From Jiangella alba (GTDB taxonomy: Bacteria; Actinomycetota; Actinomycetes; Jiangellales; Jiangellaceae): a stretch of DNA of 64,000 nt. The position numbers and the translations under genes are program-made. The stretch is taken from the NCBI RefSeq assembly GCF_900106035.1, contig NZ_FNUC01000004.1:2852001-2916000 (forward strand), in the 5' to 3' direction. Below are positions 41,113 through 51,035 of the stretch, piece by piece. Within the stretch, counting starts at the first letter, position 1. Each line of letters opens with the position of its first letter. The notes beneath the pieces were generated by a model, which saw only the letters and a list, made by a program, of their open reading frames with translations, was not told the origin of the DNA and did not search any database.

Positions 41113-41754
41113 GTGAGCACACGCCCCGAGACGTCGGGCCCGTCCCTGATTCAGGCCCACGCCCCCGCGCCCGGCATCGGTGGTGGTCTTGACGACCACA
41201 TCTACAACCGGCTGCTGCGAGAGCGCATCATCTTCCTCGGCTCCGAGGTCCGCGACGAGAACGCCAACGCCATCTGTGCGCAGCTGCTGCTGCTGGCGGC
41301 CGAGGACCCCGACCGCGACATCAACCTGTACATCAACTCGCCGGGTGGCTCGGTGTCGGCCGGCATGGCCATCTACGACACCATGCAGTACGTGAAGCCC
41401 GACGTGGTGACGCTGGCGATGGGCTTCGCGGCCTCCATGGGCCAGTTCCTGCTGACGGCGGGGGCGCCGGGCAAGCGCTACGCGCTGCCGCACGCCCGCA
41501 TCCTCATGCACCAGCCGTCCGGCGGCATGGGCGGGTCGGCCAGCGACATCCGCATCCAGGCCGAGGCGATGCTGCGCACCAAGAAGGAGATGGCCCAGCT
41601 GATCGCGCACCACACCGGCCAGCCGGTCGAGCGCATCGAGGCCGACTCCGACCGCGACCGCTACTTCACGCCGCAGGAGGCGCTCGAGTACGGCTTCGTC
41701 GACCACGTGGTCGCGAGCGCCTCGCAGGTCTCCGACGGCGGCGGCACGGCCTGA
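41113..41754 (+). CDS. clpP1: ATP-dependent Clp protease proteolytic subunit 1
   Basis: A 213-residue serine protease subunit. Catalytic Ser in [11 protein letters not shown], His in [10 protein letters not shown] and Asp in the [20 protein letters not shown] region; [17 protein letters not shown] is the oxyanion-hole region. GGAGATCACG precedes the GTG. In actinobacteria ClpP1 and ClpP2 form mixed two-ring particles with ClpX or ClpC1; the clpP2 and clpX genes follow. Confidence 0.95.
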   Translation: MSTRPETSGPSLIQAHAPAPGIGGGLDDHIYNRLLRERIIFLGSEVRDENANAICAQLLLLAAEDPDRDINLYINSPGGSVSAGMAIYDTMQYVKPDVVTLAMGFAASMGQFLLTAGAPGKRYALPHARILMHQPSGGMGGSASDIRIQAEAMLRTKKEMAQLIAHHTGQPVERIEADSDRDRYFTPQEALEYGFVDHVVASASQVSDGGGTA

Positions 41755-41803
41755 CGCCGCCACCGCCAACGACACGAGCGACCACAGCGACAGAGGAGAC
41801 CCA

Positions 41804-42409
41804 GTGAACTACTACATCCCGCAGTGGGAGGAGCGCACGTCCTACGGCTTCCGGCGGATCGACCCGTACGGCAAGCTGTTCGAGGAGCGCATCATCTTCC
41901 TCGGCACGCCCATCACCGACGACGTCGCGAACGCCGTCATGGCGCAGCTGATCTGCCTGGAGTCGATGGAGCCCGACCGCGACATCGAGATCTACATCAA
42001 CTCGCCCGGTGGCTCGTTCACCGCGATGACGACCATCTACGACACCATGCAGTTCATCAAGCCGGACGTCCGGACGGTGTGCATGGGTCAGGCGGCGTCG
42101 GCGGCGGCCGTGCTGCTGGCGGCCGGGGCCCCCGGCAAGCGGCTGGCGGTGCCGAACGCGCGCATCCTCATCCACCAGCCCTACACCGAGGGCACCTACG
42201 GCCAGGCCAGCGACATCGAGATCCAGGCCAACGAGATCCTGCGCATGCGGGCGCTGCTGGAGAAGATGCTCTCCGACCACTCCGGCCGCAGCATCGACCA
42301 GGTGCGCACCGACATCGAGCGCGACAAGATCCTGACCACCCAGGAGGCCATCGACTACGGCCTCGTCGACAACTTCACCGCCTCTCGCAAGGCCAGCCTC
42401 GTCGGCTGA
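41804..42409 (+). CDS. clpP2: ATP-dependent Clp protease proteolytic subunit 2
   Basis: A 201-residue ClpP: catalytic Ser in [12 protein letters not shown], His in [18 protein letters not shown], and Asp within [20 protein letters not shown]. The N-terminus [14 protein letters not shown] is typical of ClpP2. GGAGA precedes the GTG 49 bases after clpP1. A hairpin follows. Confidence 0.95.
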   Translation: MNYYIPQWEERTSYGFRRIDPYGKLFEERIIFLGTPITDDVANAVMAQLICLESMEPDRDIEIYINSPGGSFTAMTTIYDTMQFIKPDVRTVCMGQAASAAAVLLAAGAPGKRLAVPNARILIHQPYTEGTYGQASDIEIQANEILRMRALLEKMLSDHSGRSIDQVRTDIERDKILTTQEAIDYGLVDNFTASRKASLVG

Positions 42410-42418
42410 CCTCGCACC

Positions 42419-42451
42419 ATCGGGCCCGGTGCGCGACGCGCCGGGCCCGAT
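42419..42451 (+). terminator. hairpin between clpP2 and clpX
   Basis: ATCGGGCCCGG pairs perfectly with CCGGGCCCGAT across an 11-base loop, nine bases after the clpP2 stop. No strong T-run follows, so it may attenuate rather than fully stop transcription. Confidence 0.6.
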
Positions 42452-42480
42452 CCGGTCTCCGGGTGCCCGTTTGTCCATCG

Positions 42481-42494
42481 GACGTTGTAACGTC
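42481..42494. promoter_or_regulatory. palindrome upstream of clpX
   Basis: GACGTT-GT-AACGTC, perfect, in the 146-base clpP2-clpX gap and 61 bases before the clpX GTG. A possible operator; the binding protein is unknown. Confidence 0.35.
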
Positions 42495-42555
42495 GAAGGC
42501 ACGCAGGGCTCGCGAGGGCCGGCAAGACGCTCGACGTCGAGGAAGGACGTACCGC

Positions 42556-43851
42556 GTGGCACGCATCGGCGACGCTGACCACCTGCTCAAGTGCTCGTTC
42601 TGCGGTAAGAGCCAGAAGCAGGTGAAGAAGCTCATCGCAGGCCCTGGCGTGTACATCTGCGACGAGTGCATCGATCTCTGCAACGAGATCATCGAGGAAG
42701 AGCTGAGCGAGACCGCTGAGGCGGGCGGCCTCTCCGAGCTGCCGAAGCCGCGCGAGATCTACGAGTTCCTCGAGCAGTACGTCATCGGCCAGGACGTCGC
42801 CAAGAAGGCGCTCTCCGTCGCCGTCTACAACCACTACAAGCGGGTCCAGGCGCGCCAGACCGCCGCCGCCCGCGGCCACGGCAAGGACGACACCGTCGAG
42901 CTGTCGAAGAGCAACATCCTGCTCATCGGCCCGACGGGGTGTGGCAAGACCTACCTCGCGCAGACGCTGGCGAAGATGCTGAACGTGCCGTTCGCCATCG
43001 CCGACGCCACCGCGCTGACGGAGGCGGGCTACGTCGGCGAGGACGTCGAGAACATCCTGCTGAAGCTGATCCAGGCCGCCGACTACGACGTCAAGAAGGC
43101 CGAGACCGGCATCATCTACATCGACGAGGTCGACAAGATCGCCCGCAAGAGCGAGAACCCGTCGATCACCCGCGACGTCTCCGGCGAGGGCGTGCAGCAG
43201 GCGCTGCTGAAGATCCTCGAGGGGACGACGGCCAGCGTCCCGCCGCAGGGTGGGCGCAAGCACCCGCACCAGGAGTTCATCCAGATCGACACCACGAACG
43301 TGCTGTTCATCGTGGGTGGCGCGTTCGCCGGCCTGGACGACATCATCCAGGGCCGCATCGGCAAGCGCGGCCTGGGCTTCGGCGCGCAGATCCAGTCCAA
43401 GTCCGAGCGCGAGGCGGTGAACACCTTCGGCGAGGTGATGCCGGAGGACCTGCTGAAGTTCGGGCTGATCCCCGAGTTCATCGGCCGGCTGCCGGTCATC
43501 ACGACGGTGTCGCCGCTCGACCGCGCCGCGCTCATCCGCATCCTGTCCGAGCCGCGCAACGCGCTGGTGAAGCAGTACATGCGGCTGTTCGAGATCGACC
43601 ACGTCGAGCTCGAGTTCACCGACGACGCGGTCGAGGCGGTCGCCGACCTCGCGCTGCTGCGCGGCACCGGCGCCCGCGGCCTGCGGGCCATCATCGAAGA
43701 GGTGCTGCTGCACGCCATGTACGAGGTGCCGTCGCGCGACGACGTCGCCCGCGTGGTCATCACCCGCGAGGTGGTCGACGCCAACGTGCTGCCCACCCTG
43801 GTGCCGCGCGAGGGCCCGCGCAAGCGCGAGCGCCGCGAGAAGTCCGCCTGA
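42556..43851 (+). CDS. clpX: ATP-dependent Clp protease ATP-binding subunit ClpX
   Basis: A 431-residue AAA+ unfoldase. N-terminal zinc-binding domain CSFCGKS...CDEC near residues 13-40; Walker A GPTGCGKT near 125; Walker [17 protein letters not shown] near 185; RKH loop GGRKHPHQ; ClpP-docking loop [11 protein letters not shown]-terminal [27 protein letters not shown] precedes the GTG. Confidence 0.97.
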   Translation: MARIGDADHLLKCSFCGKSQKQVKKLIAGPGVYICDECIDLCNEIIEEELSETAEAGGLSELPKPREIYEFLEQYVIGQDVAKKALSVAVYNHYKRVQARQTAAARGHGKDDTVELSKSNILLIGPTGCGKTYLAQTLAKMLNVPFAIADATALTEAGYVGEDVENILLKLIQAADYDVKKAETGIIYIDEVDKIARKSENPSITRDVSGEGVQQALLKILEGTTASVPPQGGRKHPHQEFIQIDTTNVLFIVGGAFAGLDDIIQGRIGKRGLGFGAQIQSKSEREAVNTFGEVMPEDLLKFGLIPEFIGRLPVITTVSPLDRAALIRILSEPRNALVKQYMRLFEIDHVELEFTDDAVEAVADLALLRGTGARGLRAIIEEVLLHAMYEVPSRDDVARVVITREVVDANVLPTLVPREGPRKRERREKSA

Positions 43852-43904
43852 CCTTTGGTCGATCCGACGAACACGGCGGCCGCGGCCTGCGGTTGAATCC
43901 GGGC

Positions 43905-45476
43905 ATGAGCGAGACACTCGTCCTGCGTGGCGGCACCGTGTTCGACGGTCTGGGTTCGCCCGGCCTCCAGGCCGACGTGGTGGTGGCCGACGGCGTCGTG
44001 CGCGCGGTCGCGCCCGGTGCGGGCGCCGCCGAGACCGGCGCCCGCGTCCTCGACTGCACGGGCCTGCACGTCGCGCCTGGTTTCGTCGACGCCCACTCGC
44101 ACAGCGACATGGTGCCGCTGATGGACGACGCGCAGCCGTTCAAGCTGCTGCAGGGCGTGACGACCGAGGTGGCCGGCAACTGCGGGTTCAGCTTCGCCCC
44201 GCTGGACGAGGCGTCGGCGGCCGTCGTGCGGGAGATGTACGGCGAGCTCGGCTGCGACATCCCGCCGCCGCCCGGCTCGTTCGCCGACTTCCTCGACCTC
44301 GTCGAGCGGCACGGCCCCACCAACCACCTGGCCTACCTCGTCGGCCACCACACGCTGCGGCTCACCGCCAACGGCGCCGGCGACGAGCTGCGCCCGGGCG
44401 CCGTCGAGCAGATGCGGCGGCTGGCCGCCGAGGCGTTCGAGGCCGGCGCGGTCGGCTTCTCCACCGGCCTGATCTACCCGCCCGGCTGTTTCGCCGACCA
44501 GGCCGAGCTGGAGGCGATCGCCCGGGTCGCGGGCGCCTACGGCCGCACCTACGCCACCCACATGCGCGACGAGGGCCGCTTCGTCGAGGACGCCATCGAC
44601 GAGGCGGTCGCGGTCGCCAGGGCCGGCGGCGTGCGGCTGCAGATCTCGCACTGCAAGGCGGCCGGGCGGGCGGCGCACGGCAAGAGCACCGCCCTGCTGG
44701 AACGCATCCAGGCGGCCCGGCTGGCCGGCGTCGACGCGATGGGCGACCAGTACCCGTACCTCGCCGGCGGGACGGTGCTGCTCGCGCTGCTGCCCAACCG
44801 CGCGGCCGAGGGCGGGGCGGCGGCCATGACGGCGCGGCTGGCCGACCCCGCGTACCGGGTCGGGCTGCGCGCCGACGCCGAGCGCGGCGACCCCGGCGAC
44901 GGCATGTGGGCCAACACGACGGCGGCGCAGGTCATCGTCACCGGCCACCGCGACGCCACCGTCGTCGGCCGCACCGTGGCCGACCTCGCGGCCCAGCGCG
45001 GCACCGACGGCTTCGACACCCTCTGCGACCTCGTCGGCGAGGACCCCGCCGCGATGATCGTCGTCGAGATGATGGCCGAGCCGGACGTGCGGACCATCAT
45101 GGCCAGCCCGCTGGTCGGCATCGGCTCGGACAACGGCCCGCCCATGGGCCTGCAGCACCCGCGCACGTACGGCTGCTTCCCGCGGCTGCTGGGCACGTAC
45201 GTCCGCGACCAGAACGTGCTGACCTGGGAGGAGGCCATCCGCAAGGCGACGTCGCTGATCGCCCGCCAGTTCGGGCTGGCCGGCCGCGGCGTCCTGCTGC
45301 CAGGTGTGCACGCCGACGTCACCGTCTTCGACCCGGCCCGCATCGGCCACGCCGGCAGCTACACCGACCCGGCCGTCACCCCCGACGGCGTCGAGACGGT
45401 CGTGCTGGGCGGCCGGGTGGTCGTCGACGGCGGCGGCTTCACCGGCGAGCGGGCCGGCCGGGTGCTGCGCGCCTGA
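43905..45476 (+). CDS. N-acyl-D-amino-acid deacylase (D-aminoacylase family)
   Basis: A 523-residue amidohydrolase of the D-aminoacylase family, which removes acyl groups from N-acyl-D-amino acids. Metal motif [12 protein letters not shown] near residue 65, [14 protein letters not shown] near 95, [29 protein letters not shown] and [13 protein letters not shown]; the C-terminal strand reads [19 protein letters not shown] 43905 lies 53 bases after clpX. The peptide-transporter operon begins 114 bases downstream, so the deacylase belongs functionally with it. Confidence 0.88.
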   Translation: MSETLVLRGGTVFDGLGSPGLQADVVVADGVVRAVAPGAGAAETGARVLDCTGLHVAPGFVDAHSHSDMVPLMDDAQPFKLLQGVTTEVAGNCGFSFAPLDEASAAVVREMYGELGCDIPPPPGSFADFLDLVERHGPTNHLAYLVGHHTLRLTANGAGDELRPGAVEQMRRLAAEAFEAGAVGFSTGLIYPPGCFADQAELEAIARVAGAYGRTYATHMRDEGRFVEDAIDEAVAVARAGGVRLQISHCKAAGRAAHGKSTALLERIQAARLAGVDAMGDQYPYLAGGTVLLALLPNRAAEGGAAAMTARLADPAYRVGLRADAERGDPGDGMWANTTAAQVIVTGHRDATVVGRTVADLAAQRGTDGFDTLCDLVGEDPAAMIVVEMMAEPDVRTIMASPLVGIGSDNGPPMGLQHPRTYGCFPRLLGTYVRDQNVLTWEEAIRKATSLIARQFGLAGRGVLLPGVHADVTVFDPARIGHAGSYTDPAVTPDGVETVVLGGRVVVDGGGFTGERAGRVLRA

Positions 45477-45530
45477 CGTTCGGTGCGGACGACGACTTCC
45501 GCGTCGCGGGGTCGTCGGATCGGACAAAGA

Positions 45531-45546
45531 CGTGACCCGGGTCACG
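45531..45546. promoter_or_regulatory. palindrome upstream of the peptide-transporter operon
   Basis: CGTGACCC-GGGTCACG, a perfect 16-bp palindrome in the 114-base gap before the binding-protein gene. Candidate operator for the operon, perhaps for the PucR protein encoded at 58728. Confidence 0.5.
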
Positions 45547-45590
45547 GGGCCACGCTGTGCGGACCAGCTGCGCTCTGCGAAGGAGTCGTC

Positions 45591-47195
45591 ATGCGCACAC
45601 GCCGGAAGGTCACCGTCGTCGCGGCCCTCACCCTGATCCTCGCGGCCTGCGGCGGGGACGGTGGCGGGGACGGTCCCAGTGAGGCGGGCGGCGCGGCCGA
45701 ACCCGTCGTGGACGGGACGTTCAACACGGCGGTCAGCGCGGACCCGGGCAACCTGCACCCGCACCTGACGGTGCTCGCGGCGACCCGCGCCGTCGCCAAC
45801 TACATGTACGACAAGCTGGTCTACTTCACCACCGACGGCGAGGAGCTGCCGTGGCTGGCGGAGTCGTGGGAGGCCACCGCGACCACCGTCACGTACACCC
45901 TGCGCGACGGCGTGACCTGTTCCGACGGCACCCCGCTGACGGCGACCGACGTGGCGGCGAACTTCGAGTTCGTGGTCGACGAGGCCAACGTGTCGCCGCT
46001 GCGCGGCGTGCTGGTCCCGGCCGAGATGACCACGACCGCCGACGACGCGGCCCGCACCGTCACCATCACCGTGCCGGCGCCGGACCCGTTCCTGCTGCAG
46101 AGCACCGGTGACATGTTCATCGCCTGCAAGGCCGGCCTGGACGACCCGGCGCTGCTGGAGGAGGCCGGCATCGGCACCGGGATGTTCGAGCTGACCGAGG
46201 CGGTCCGTGACGACCACTACACGTTCCAGCGCCGCGACGACTACGCATGGGGCCCGGACGGCGCGGCCGCGGCCGACGAGGGCACACCGGCGTCGGTGAA
46301 CCTGCGGGTCATCGCGAACGAGTCGACGGCGGCGAACCTGCTGCTCTCGGGTGAGCTGAACGCCGTCCAGGTGGTCGGGCCGGACCGGCAGCGGCTGGAG
46401 CAGAGCTACGAGAACGTCACACTGCGAGCGGTGGTCGGCGAGCTGTTCCTCAACCAGGCCGCGGGCAACCCCGGCGCCGACGACGCCGTCCGGTCCGCGC
46501 TGGCCCAGGCGCTGGACTACGAGGAGCTGATGTCGGTGATCACCGGCGGCTTCGGGCAGCGGTCCGAGGCGCTCGCCGTCGTCGACCCGGTCGCCTGCCG
46601 CTACGACGCCGTCGACGGCCACCTGCCGGCCCAGGACGCCGAGGCGGCCGCCGCGGCCCTCGACGGCGCCGGGTGGACGGCCGGTTCGGACGGTGTGCGC
46701 GCCAAGGACGGCGCCCGGCTGGAGCTGGAGCTGATCTACAACAGCACCCGCGGCGACACCACCGCCGCGGCGGCCGAGCTGATCGCGTCGACGTGGACGG
46801 AGCTCGGCGTCGCCGTCACCACCCGCGGCCTGCCGCCGACGGAGTACAACGAGGTGATCTTCGGCACCGGGTCGTGGGGCGCCGCGCTGCTGCCGGTGAA
46901 CCTGCGGCTGCCCAACGGGATGGTGCCGTTCCTGTCCGGCCCGGCGCCGGCCGACGGCGGGGTCAACCTCGCCTCGATCGAGAACCCCGAGTACGCCGCC
47001 GCCGTCGCCGAGGCGATGACGCTGCCCGGCCAGGAGGGCTGCGACAAGTGGCAGGAGGCGGAGCAGGCGCTGTTCGAGCAGAACGACGTGCAGCTCTTCG
47101 CCGACGAGATCATCCCGATCTTCCTCGACGGCGCCACCCTGGAGCTCGGCGGCGACGGCCCGATCCCGGCGACGATCCGGCTGACGGCCTCGTGA
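45591..47195 (+). CDS. peptide ABC transporter lipoprotein binding protein (family 5)
   Basis: A 534-residue binding protein of the DppA/OppA type. Signal with lipobox ([13 protein letters not shown], Cys near 21) followed by a Gly-rich linker; [63 protein letters not shown] are family hallmarks. Delivers peptides or acylated amino acids to the permeases encoded next. AAGGAG lies six bases before the ATG. The stop overlaps the permease GTG by four bases. Confidence 0.92.
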   Translation: MRTRRKVTVVAALTLILAACGGDGGGDGPSEAGGAAEPVVDGTFNTAVSADPGNLHPHLTVLAATRAVANYMYDKLVYFTTDGEELPWLAESWEATATTVTYTLRDGVTCSDGTPLTATDVAANFEFVVDEANVSPLRGVLVPAEMTTTADDAARTVTITVPAPDPFLLQSTGDMFIACKAGLDDPALLEEAGIGTGMFELTEAVRDDHYTFQRRDDYAWGPDGAAAADEGTPASVNLRVIANESTAANLLLSGELNAVQVVGPDRQRLEQSYENVTLRAVVGELFLNQAAGNPGADDAVRSALAQALDYEELMSVITGGFGQRSEALAVVDPVACRYDAVDGHLPAQDAEAAAAALDGAGWTAGSDGVRAKDGARLELELIYNSTRGDTTAAAAELIASTWTELGVAVTTRGLPPTEYNEVIFGTGSWGAALLPVNLRLPNGMVPFLSGPAPADGGVNLASIENPEYAAAVAEAMTLPGQEGCDKWQEAEQALFEQNDVQLFADEIIPIFLDGATLELGGDGPIPATIRLTAS

Positions 47196-48172
47196 CGGCT
47201 CTGGTCGCCGCCCGGCCCGGCGTCGGCAACCCGTGGGCCGCCTTCCTGGTCCGCCGGCTGGGGCGGCTGCTGGTGTCGCTCGCGGTGCTGGTCACGCTCG
47301 CGTTCGGGATGATCCACCTGATTCCCGGCGACCCGGTCCGGGCGGCGCTCGGCGTGACGGCGCCGCCGGAGCTGGTGGACGCGCGGCGCGAGGCGCTCGG
47401 CCTGAACGACCCGCTCGGCACGCAGTTCGTGAACTACCTGCGGGCGCTGTTCTCCGGTGATCTCGGCATCTCGATGTCGTCCGGGGTGCCGGTGTCGGAG
47501 ACGATCGGCCAGCGGCTGCCGGCCACCGCGAGCCTGGCGATCGCCGCGTTCGTCGTGGTGATGCTGATCGCGGTCCCGCTCGGGCTGGGCATGGCGGTGC
47601 TGACGCGGGGCGGCCGGCGCCGCGGCAGCGAGCTCGGCTTCACCTCCACCAGCGCGATGATCGCGGCGATCCCGGAGTTCCTGCTCGCGGTCGGGCTGGT
47701 GTTCGTGTTCGGTGTCTCGCTGGGCTGGTTCCCGGTGGCGGGGCGCGGCGGGGCGTCGTCGTACGTGCTGCCGGTGCTGGCGCTGTCGCTCGGCCCGGCG
47801 CTGCTGCTGGCGCGCATGGTCCGGGTCGAGGCGCTGGCGGTGCTGGACCAGGACTTCGTCCGCACCGCCCGGGCCAAACGGCTGCCGCCGCTGCGGGTGT
47901 ACCTGCGCCACGTCTTCCCGAACGCGCTGACCTCGACGCTCACCATCGGCGGCCTGCTGCTCAGCGGCATGATCGTCGGCACCGTGCTGGTCGAGAACGT
48001 GTTCGCGTGGCCGGGCATGGGGATGACGATCGTCTCCTCGATCCTGGCCAAGGACTACCCGGTCGTGCAGGGCATCGTGCTGGTCTACGGCGCCGCGGTG
48101 CTGCTGGTGAACCTCGTCGTCGACGTGCTGCTGGCGGTCGCCGACCCGCGCTCGACCATCAGGGAGGGCTGA
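47192..48172 (+). CDS. peptide ABC transporter permease (DppB/OppB type)
   Basis: A 326-residue permease with six membrane segments. [32 protein letters not shown] is the DppB N-terminal signature; the EAA loop is [27 protein letters not shown] near 225-255. Translationally coupled to both neighbours (GTGA and TGATG). Confidence 0.93.
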   Translation: MTALVAARPGVGNPWAAFLVRRLGRLLVSLAVLVTLAFGMIHLIPGDPVRAALGVTAPPELVDARREALGLNDPLGTQFVNYLRALFSGDLGISMSSGVPVSETIGQRLPATASLAIAAFVVVMLIAVPLGLGMAVLTRGGRRRGSELGFTSTSAMIAAIPEFLLAVGLVFVFGVSLGWFPVAGRGGASSYVLPVLALSLGPALLLARMVRVEALAVLDQDFVRTARAKRLPPLRVYLRHVFPNALTSTLTIGGLLLSGMIVGTVLVENVFAWPGMGMTIVSSILAKDYPVVQGIVLVYGAAVLLVNLVVDVLLAVADPRSTIREG

Positions 48173-50067
48173 TGGGACGCGAACAGTGGAAGGCGGCGCT
48201 GCGCAACCCGGTCGGCTCCGTCGCCGCGGGCCTGCTCGTGGCGCTGGGCGTGCTGGCCGTCGTCGCGCCGATGATCTGGGGCGACGCCGCGGAAGAGACC
48301 GACCCGGCGGCGCTGTCGCAGGGCTCGACGTCCGAGCACCCGCTCGGCACCGACGCGCTCGGCCGCGACATCCTGCTGCGGGTCCTGGTCGCGACCCGGT
48401 ACTCGCTCGGCCTCGCGCTGCTGGCCACCGCGATCTGCGTCGTCGTCGGGGTGGTCCTGGGCGTGCTGCCGGCGGTGCTCGGACGGCGGACCGGCCGGCT
48501 GGTGACGGCGGCGGTGAACCTGGCTGTCGCGTTCCCCGGGCTGTTGCTGGCGCTGTTCTTCGCGGTGATCTTCGGGGTCGGCGCGCGCGGCGCCGTGCTG
48601 GCGATCGGGCTGGCCGGCGCTCCGTCGTTCGCCCGGCTGGTGCAGACGAACGTGGCCGCGGTGTCCGGACGGGACTACGTGGCGGCCGCGCGGGTGGCCG
48701 GGGTGGGCCGGTTCCGGCTGATCACCCGGCACCTGCTGCCGAACGTCGGCGAGCCGCTGGTGGTGAACGCGACGGTGCTGGCCGGCGGCGCGCTGCTGGC
48801 CTTCGCCGGGCTGTCCTTCCTGGGCCTGGGCGTGCAGCCGCCGGCCTACGACTGGGGCCGGTTGCTCGGCGAGGGACTCGACCGCATCTACATCAACCCG
48901 GCCGCGGCGCTCGCTCCCGGCGTCGCCGTCGTGGTCGCCGGGCTGGCGTTCACGCTGCTCGGCGAGTCGATCGCGCAGGTGGTCGGGGTGCGGGCGGTGC
49001 GCCGGAGGCGCGAGCCAGTGGCCGAGCCGGCGCCGGACGTGGCCGCCGAGGCCGAGGCGGACGCCGTCCTCACCGCCGACGACCTGCGCGTGGGCTTCCC
49101 CGCGCCCGGTGGCGGCTGGACCCACCCCGTCGACGGCGTCGCGCTCACCGTCCGCCGTGGCGAGACCGTCGGCATCGTGGGGGAGTCCGGCTCCGGCAAG
49201 AGCCTCACCGCCCTCGCCGTCGCCCAGCTCGCCCCGGACGCCGCGCACGTCACGGCCGGACGGCTCGAGGTGGCCGGAGTCGCCCCGCTCGGCCGCACCG
49301 ACGCCGAGGTCCGCGACCTGCTCGGCACGAAGGTCGCGATGGTCTTCCAGGACCCGATGACCTCGTTCAACCCGTCGATGCGGGTCGGGCGGCAGCTGGC
49401 CGAGGTGACGCAGGTGCACGAGCGGCAGGGCACGCGCGCCGCCCTGGCCCGCGCCGTCGACCGGCTGCGCACCGTCCGCGTCCCCGCGCCGGACCGGCGG
49501 GCGCACCAGTACCCGCACGAGTTCTCCGGCGGCATGCGGCAGCGGGCGATGATCGCGATGGGCCTGATGAGCACGCCGGAGCTGATCATCGCCGACGAGC
49601 CGACCACCGCGCTCGACGTCACGGTGCAGCGGCAGGTGCTGCGGCTGCTCAAGGACGTGCAGGCCGAGACCGGCGCGGCGGTCGTGCTCATCTCGCACGA
49701 CATCGCCGTCGTCGCGCAGCTGTGCGAACGGGTCGTCGTCATGTACGCCGGCCGCGTGGTCGAGGAGCTGCCGGTGGACCGGCTCGGCGCCGCCGCGCAC
49801 CCGTACACCCGCGCGCTGCTGGCGTCCGTCCCGGACCTCGCGACCGACCGGGAGCGGCCGCTGGCCACCATCCCCGGCCGGCCGCCGGACCCGTCCGACC
49901 GGCCCGAGGGCTGCGCGTTCGCGCCGCGCTGCGCGTTCGCCGACGACGCCTGCCGGGTGCGGCCCGGCCTCGCCGCCGTCGCGCCGCACCAGCGGGCCGC
50001 CTGCTGGCACCCGCGCACGCGGCCGCTGGACCTGACGCTGGACGCCGTCACGGGAGGCCAGGCATGA
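48172..50067 (+). CDS. fused peptide ABC permease (DppC) - ATPase (DppD)
   Basis: A 631-residue fusion. Residues 1-285: DppC-type permease (LGTDALGRDILLRVL, EAA loop GRDYVAAARVAGVGRFRLITRHLLPN). Residues ~300-620: OppD/DppD-type ATPase with Walker A GESGSGKS, Q-loop VFQDPMTSFNPSMRVG, signature FSGGMRQRAMIAMGL, Walker B LIIADEPTTALDV and the C-terminal oligopeptide-transporter motif HPYTRALLASVP, CAFAPRCAFA with Fe-S-like cysteines. The linker is an acidic AEPAPDVAAEAEADA stretch. The fusion is known in actinobacteria. Confidence 0.92.
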   Translation: MGREQWKAALRNPVGSVAAGLLVALGVLAVVAPMIWGDAAEETDPAALSQGSTSEHPLGTDALGRDILLRVLVATRYSLGLALLATAICVVVGVVLGVLPAVLGRRTGRLVTAAVNLAVAFPGLLLALFFAVIFGVGARGAVLAIGLAGAPSFARLVQTNVAAVSGRDYVAAARVAGVGRFRLITRHLLPNVGEPLVVNATVLAGGALLAFAGLSFLGLGVQPPAYDWGRLLGEGLDRIYINPAAALAPGVAVVVAGLAFTLLGESIAQVVGVRAVRRRREPVAEPAPDVAAEAEADAVLTADDLRVGFPAPGGGWTHPVDGVALTVRRGETVGIVGESGSGKSLTALAVAQLAPDAAHVTAGRLEVAGVAPLGRTDAEVRDLLGTKVAMVFQDPMTSFNPSMRVGRQLAEVTQVHERQGTRAALARAVDRLRTVRVPAPDRRAHQYPHEFSGGMRQRAMIAMGLMSTPELIIADEPTTALDVTVQRQVLRLLKDVQAETGAAVVLISHDIAVVAQLCERVVVMYAGRVVEELPVDRLGAAAHPYTRALLASVPDLATDRERPLATIPGRPPDPSDRPEGCAFAPRCAFADDACRVRPGLAAVAPHQRAACWHPRTRPLDLTLDAVTGGQA

Positions 50068-51035
50068 GGGAGCTGTCGTTCGAGGGCACGACGGTCCGGT
50101 TCGGGACCGGCCGCTCCGCGCTGACCGCCGTCGACGGGGTCGACCTCGTCGTGCCGCAGGGCCAGGTGGTCGGGCTGGTGGGCGAGTCCGGGTCGGGCAA
50201 GTCGACGCTGGCCAAGGCCGCGGTCGGGCTGGTCCCGACGAGCGGCGGCGAGGTGCGGCTGGACGGCACGCCGCTGCGCACCCGCCGCGACCGGCGCAAG
50301 CTGCAGATGGTGTTCCAGGACCCGCACGCGTCGCTGGACCCGCGGATGACCATCGGCGAGTCGATCGCCGAGGCGCTGCCCGGCCGGCGCCGCCGCGCCG
50401 CCCGGTCGGCCGAGGTGGCCCGGCTGCTGGAGCTGGTCGGCCTGGACCCGGCGAGGGCGCGGTCGCTGCCGTCGGGGATGTCCGGCGGGCAGCGGCAGCG
50501 GGTCGCGCTGGCCCGCGCGCTGGCCGCCGAGCCCGAGGTGGTGCTGGCCGACGAGATCACCTCCGCGCTCGACGTGTCGGTGCAGGGGTCGGTGCTCAAC
50601 CTGGTCCGCGACCTGCAGCGCGAGCTCGGCCTGACCATCCTGTTCATCTCGCACAACCTGTCCGTGGTGCGCTACGTCAGCGACGTCATCGCCGTCATGT
50701 ACCTGGGCCGCATCGTCGAGGCCGGCCCGGCCGACGCCGTGCTGTCGGCGCCGAAGCACCCCTACACCCGCACGCTGCTGGACGCCGCACCGGCGTTCGG
50801 CGTCGCGCTGGACGACCCCGTCCCCGCCGACGACGCCCGCCTCGACACCGAGGCGCCGTCGCCGCACGACCCGCCGCCGGGCTGCCGGTTCCACCGTCGC
50901 TGCCCGATCGGCCCGCTGACCCGGCCGGAGCGCACGATCTGCGCCGAGACCGACCCGCAGCCCGGCGCGGCGGACCGGCCGCACCGGGCCGCCTGCCATT
51001 TCGCCGCGGAGATCCTGGAGGTGCCGGCCCGATGA
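50064..51035 (+). CDS. peptide ABC transporter ATPase (DppF/OppF type)
   Basis: A 323-residue ATPase: Walker A GESGSGKSTLAKA near 43, Q-loop VFQDPHASLDPRMTIGE, signature [15 protein letters not shown], Walker B VVLADEITSALDVSVQ, H-loop LFISHNLSVVRYVSD, and the C-terminal HPYTRTLLDAAP...CRFHRRCPIG motif. ATGA overlaps at both ends. Pairs with the DppD half of the fusion. Confidence 0.94.
   Translation: MRELSFEGTTVRFGTGRSALTAVDGVDLVVPQGQVVGLVGESGSGKSTLAKAAVGLVPTSGGEVRLDGTPLRTRRDRRKLQMVFQDPHASLDPRMTIGESIAEALPGRRRRAARSAEVARLLELVGLDPARARSLPSGMSGGQRQRVALARALAAEPEVVLADEITSALDVSVQGSVLNLVRDLQRELGLTILFISHNLSVVRYVSDVIAVMYLGRIVEAGPADAVLSAPKHPYTRTLLDAAPAFGVALDDPVPADDARLDTEAPSPHDPPPGCRFHRRCPIGPLTRPERTICAETDPQPGAADRPHRAACHFAAEILEVPAR

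Noticed and set aside
43116-46622. 1168-codon open frame on the minus strand opposite clpX and the deacylase
   Set aside because: No recognisable family sequence; the plus-strand genes have full motif sets.
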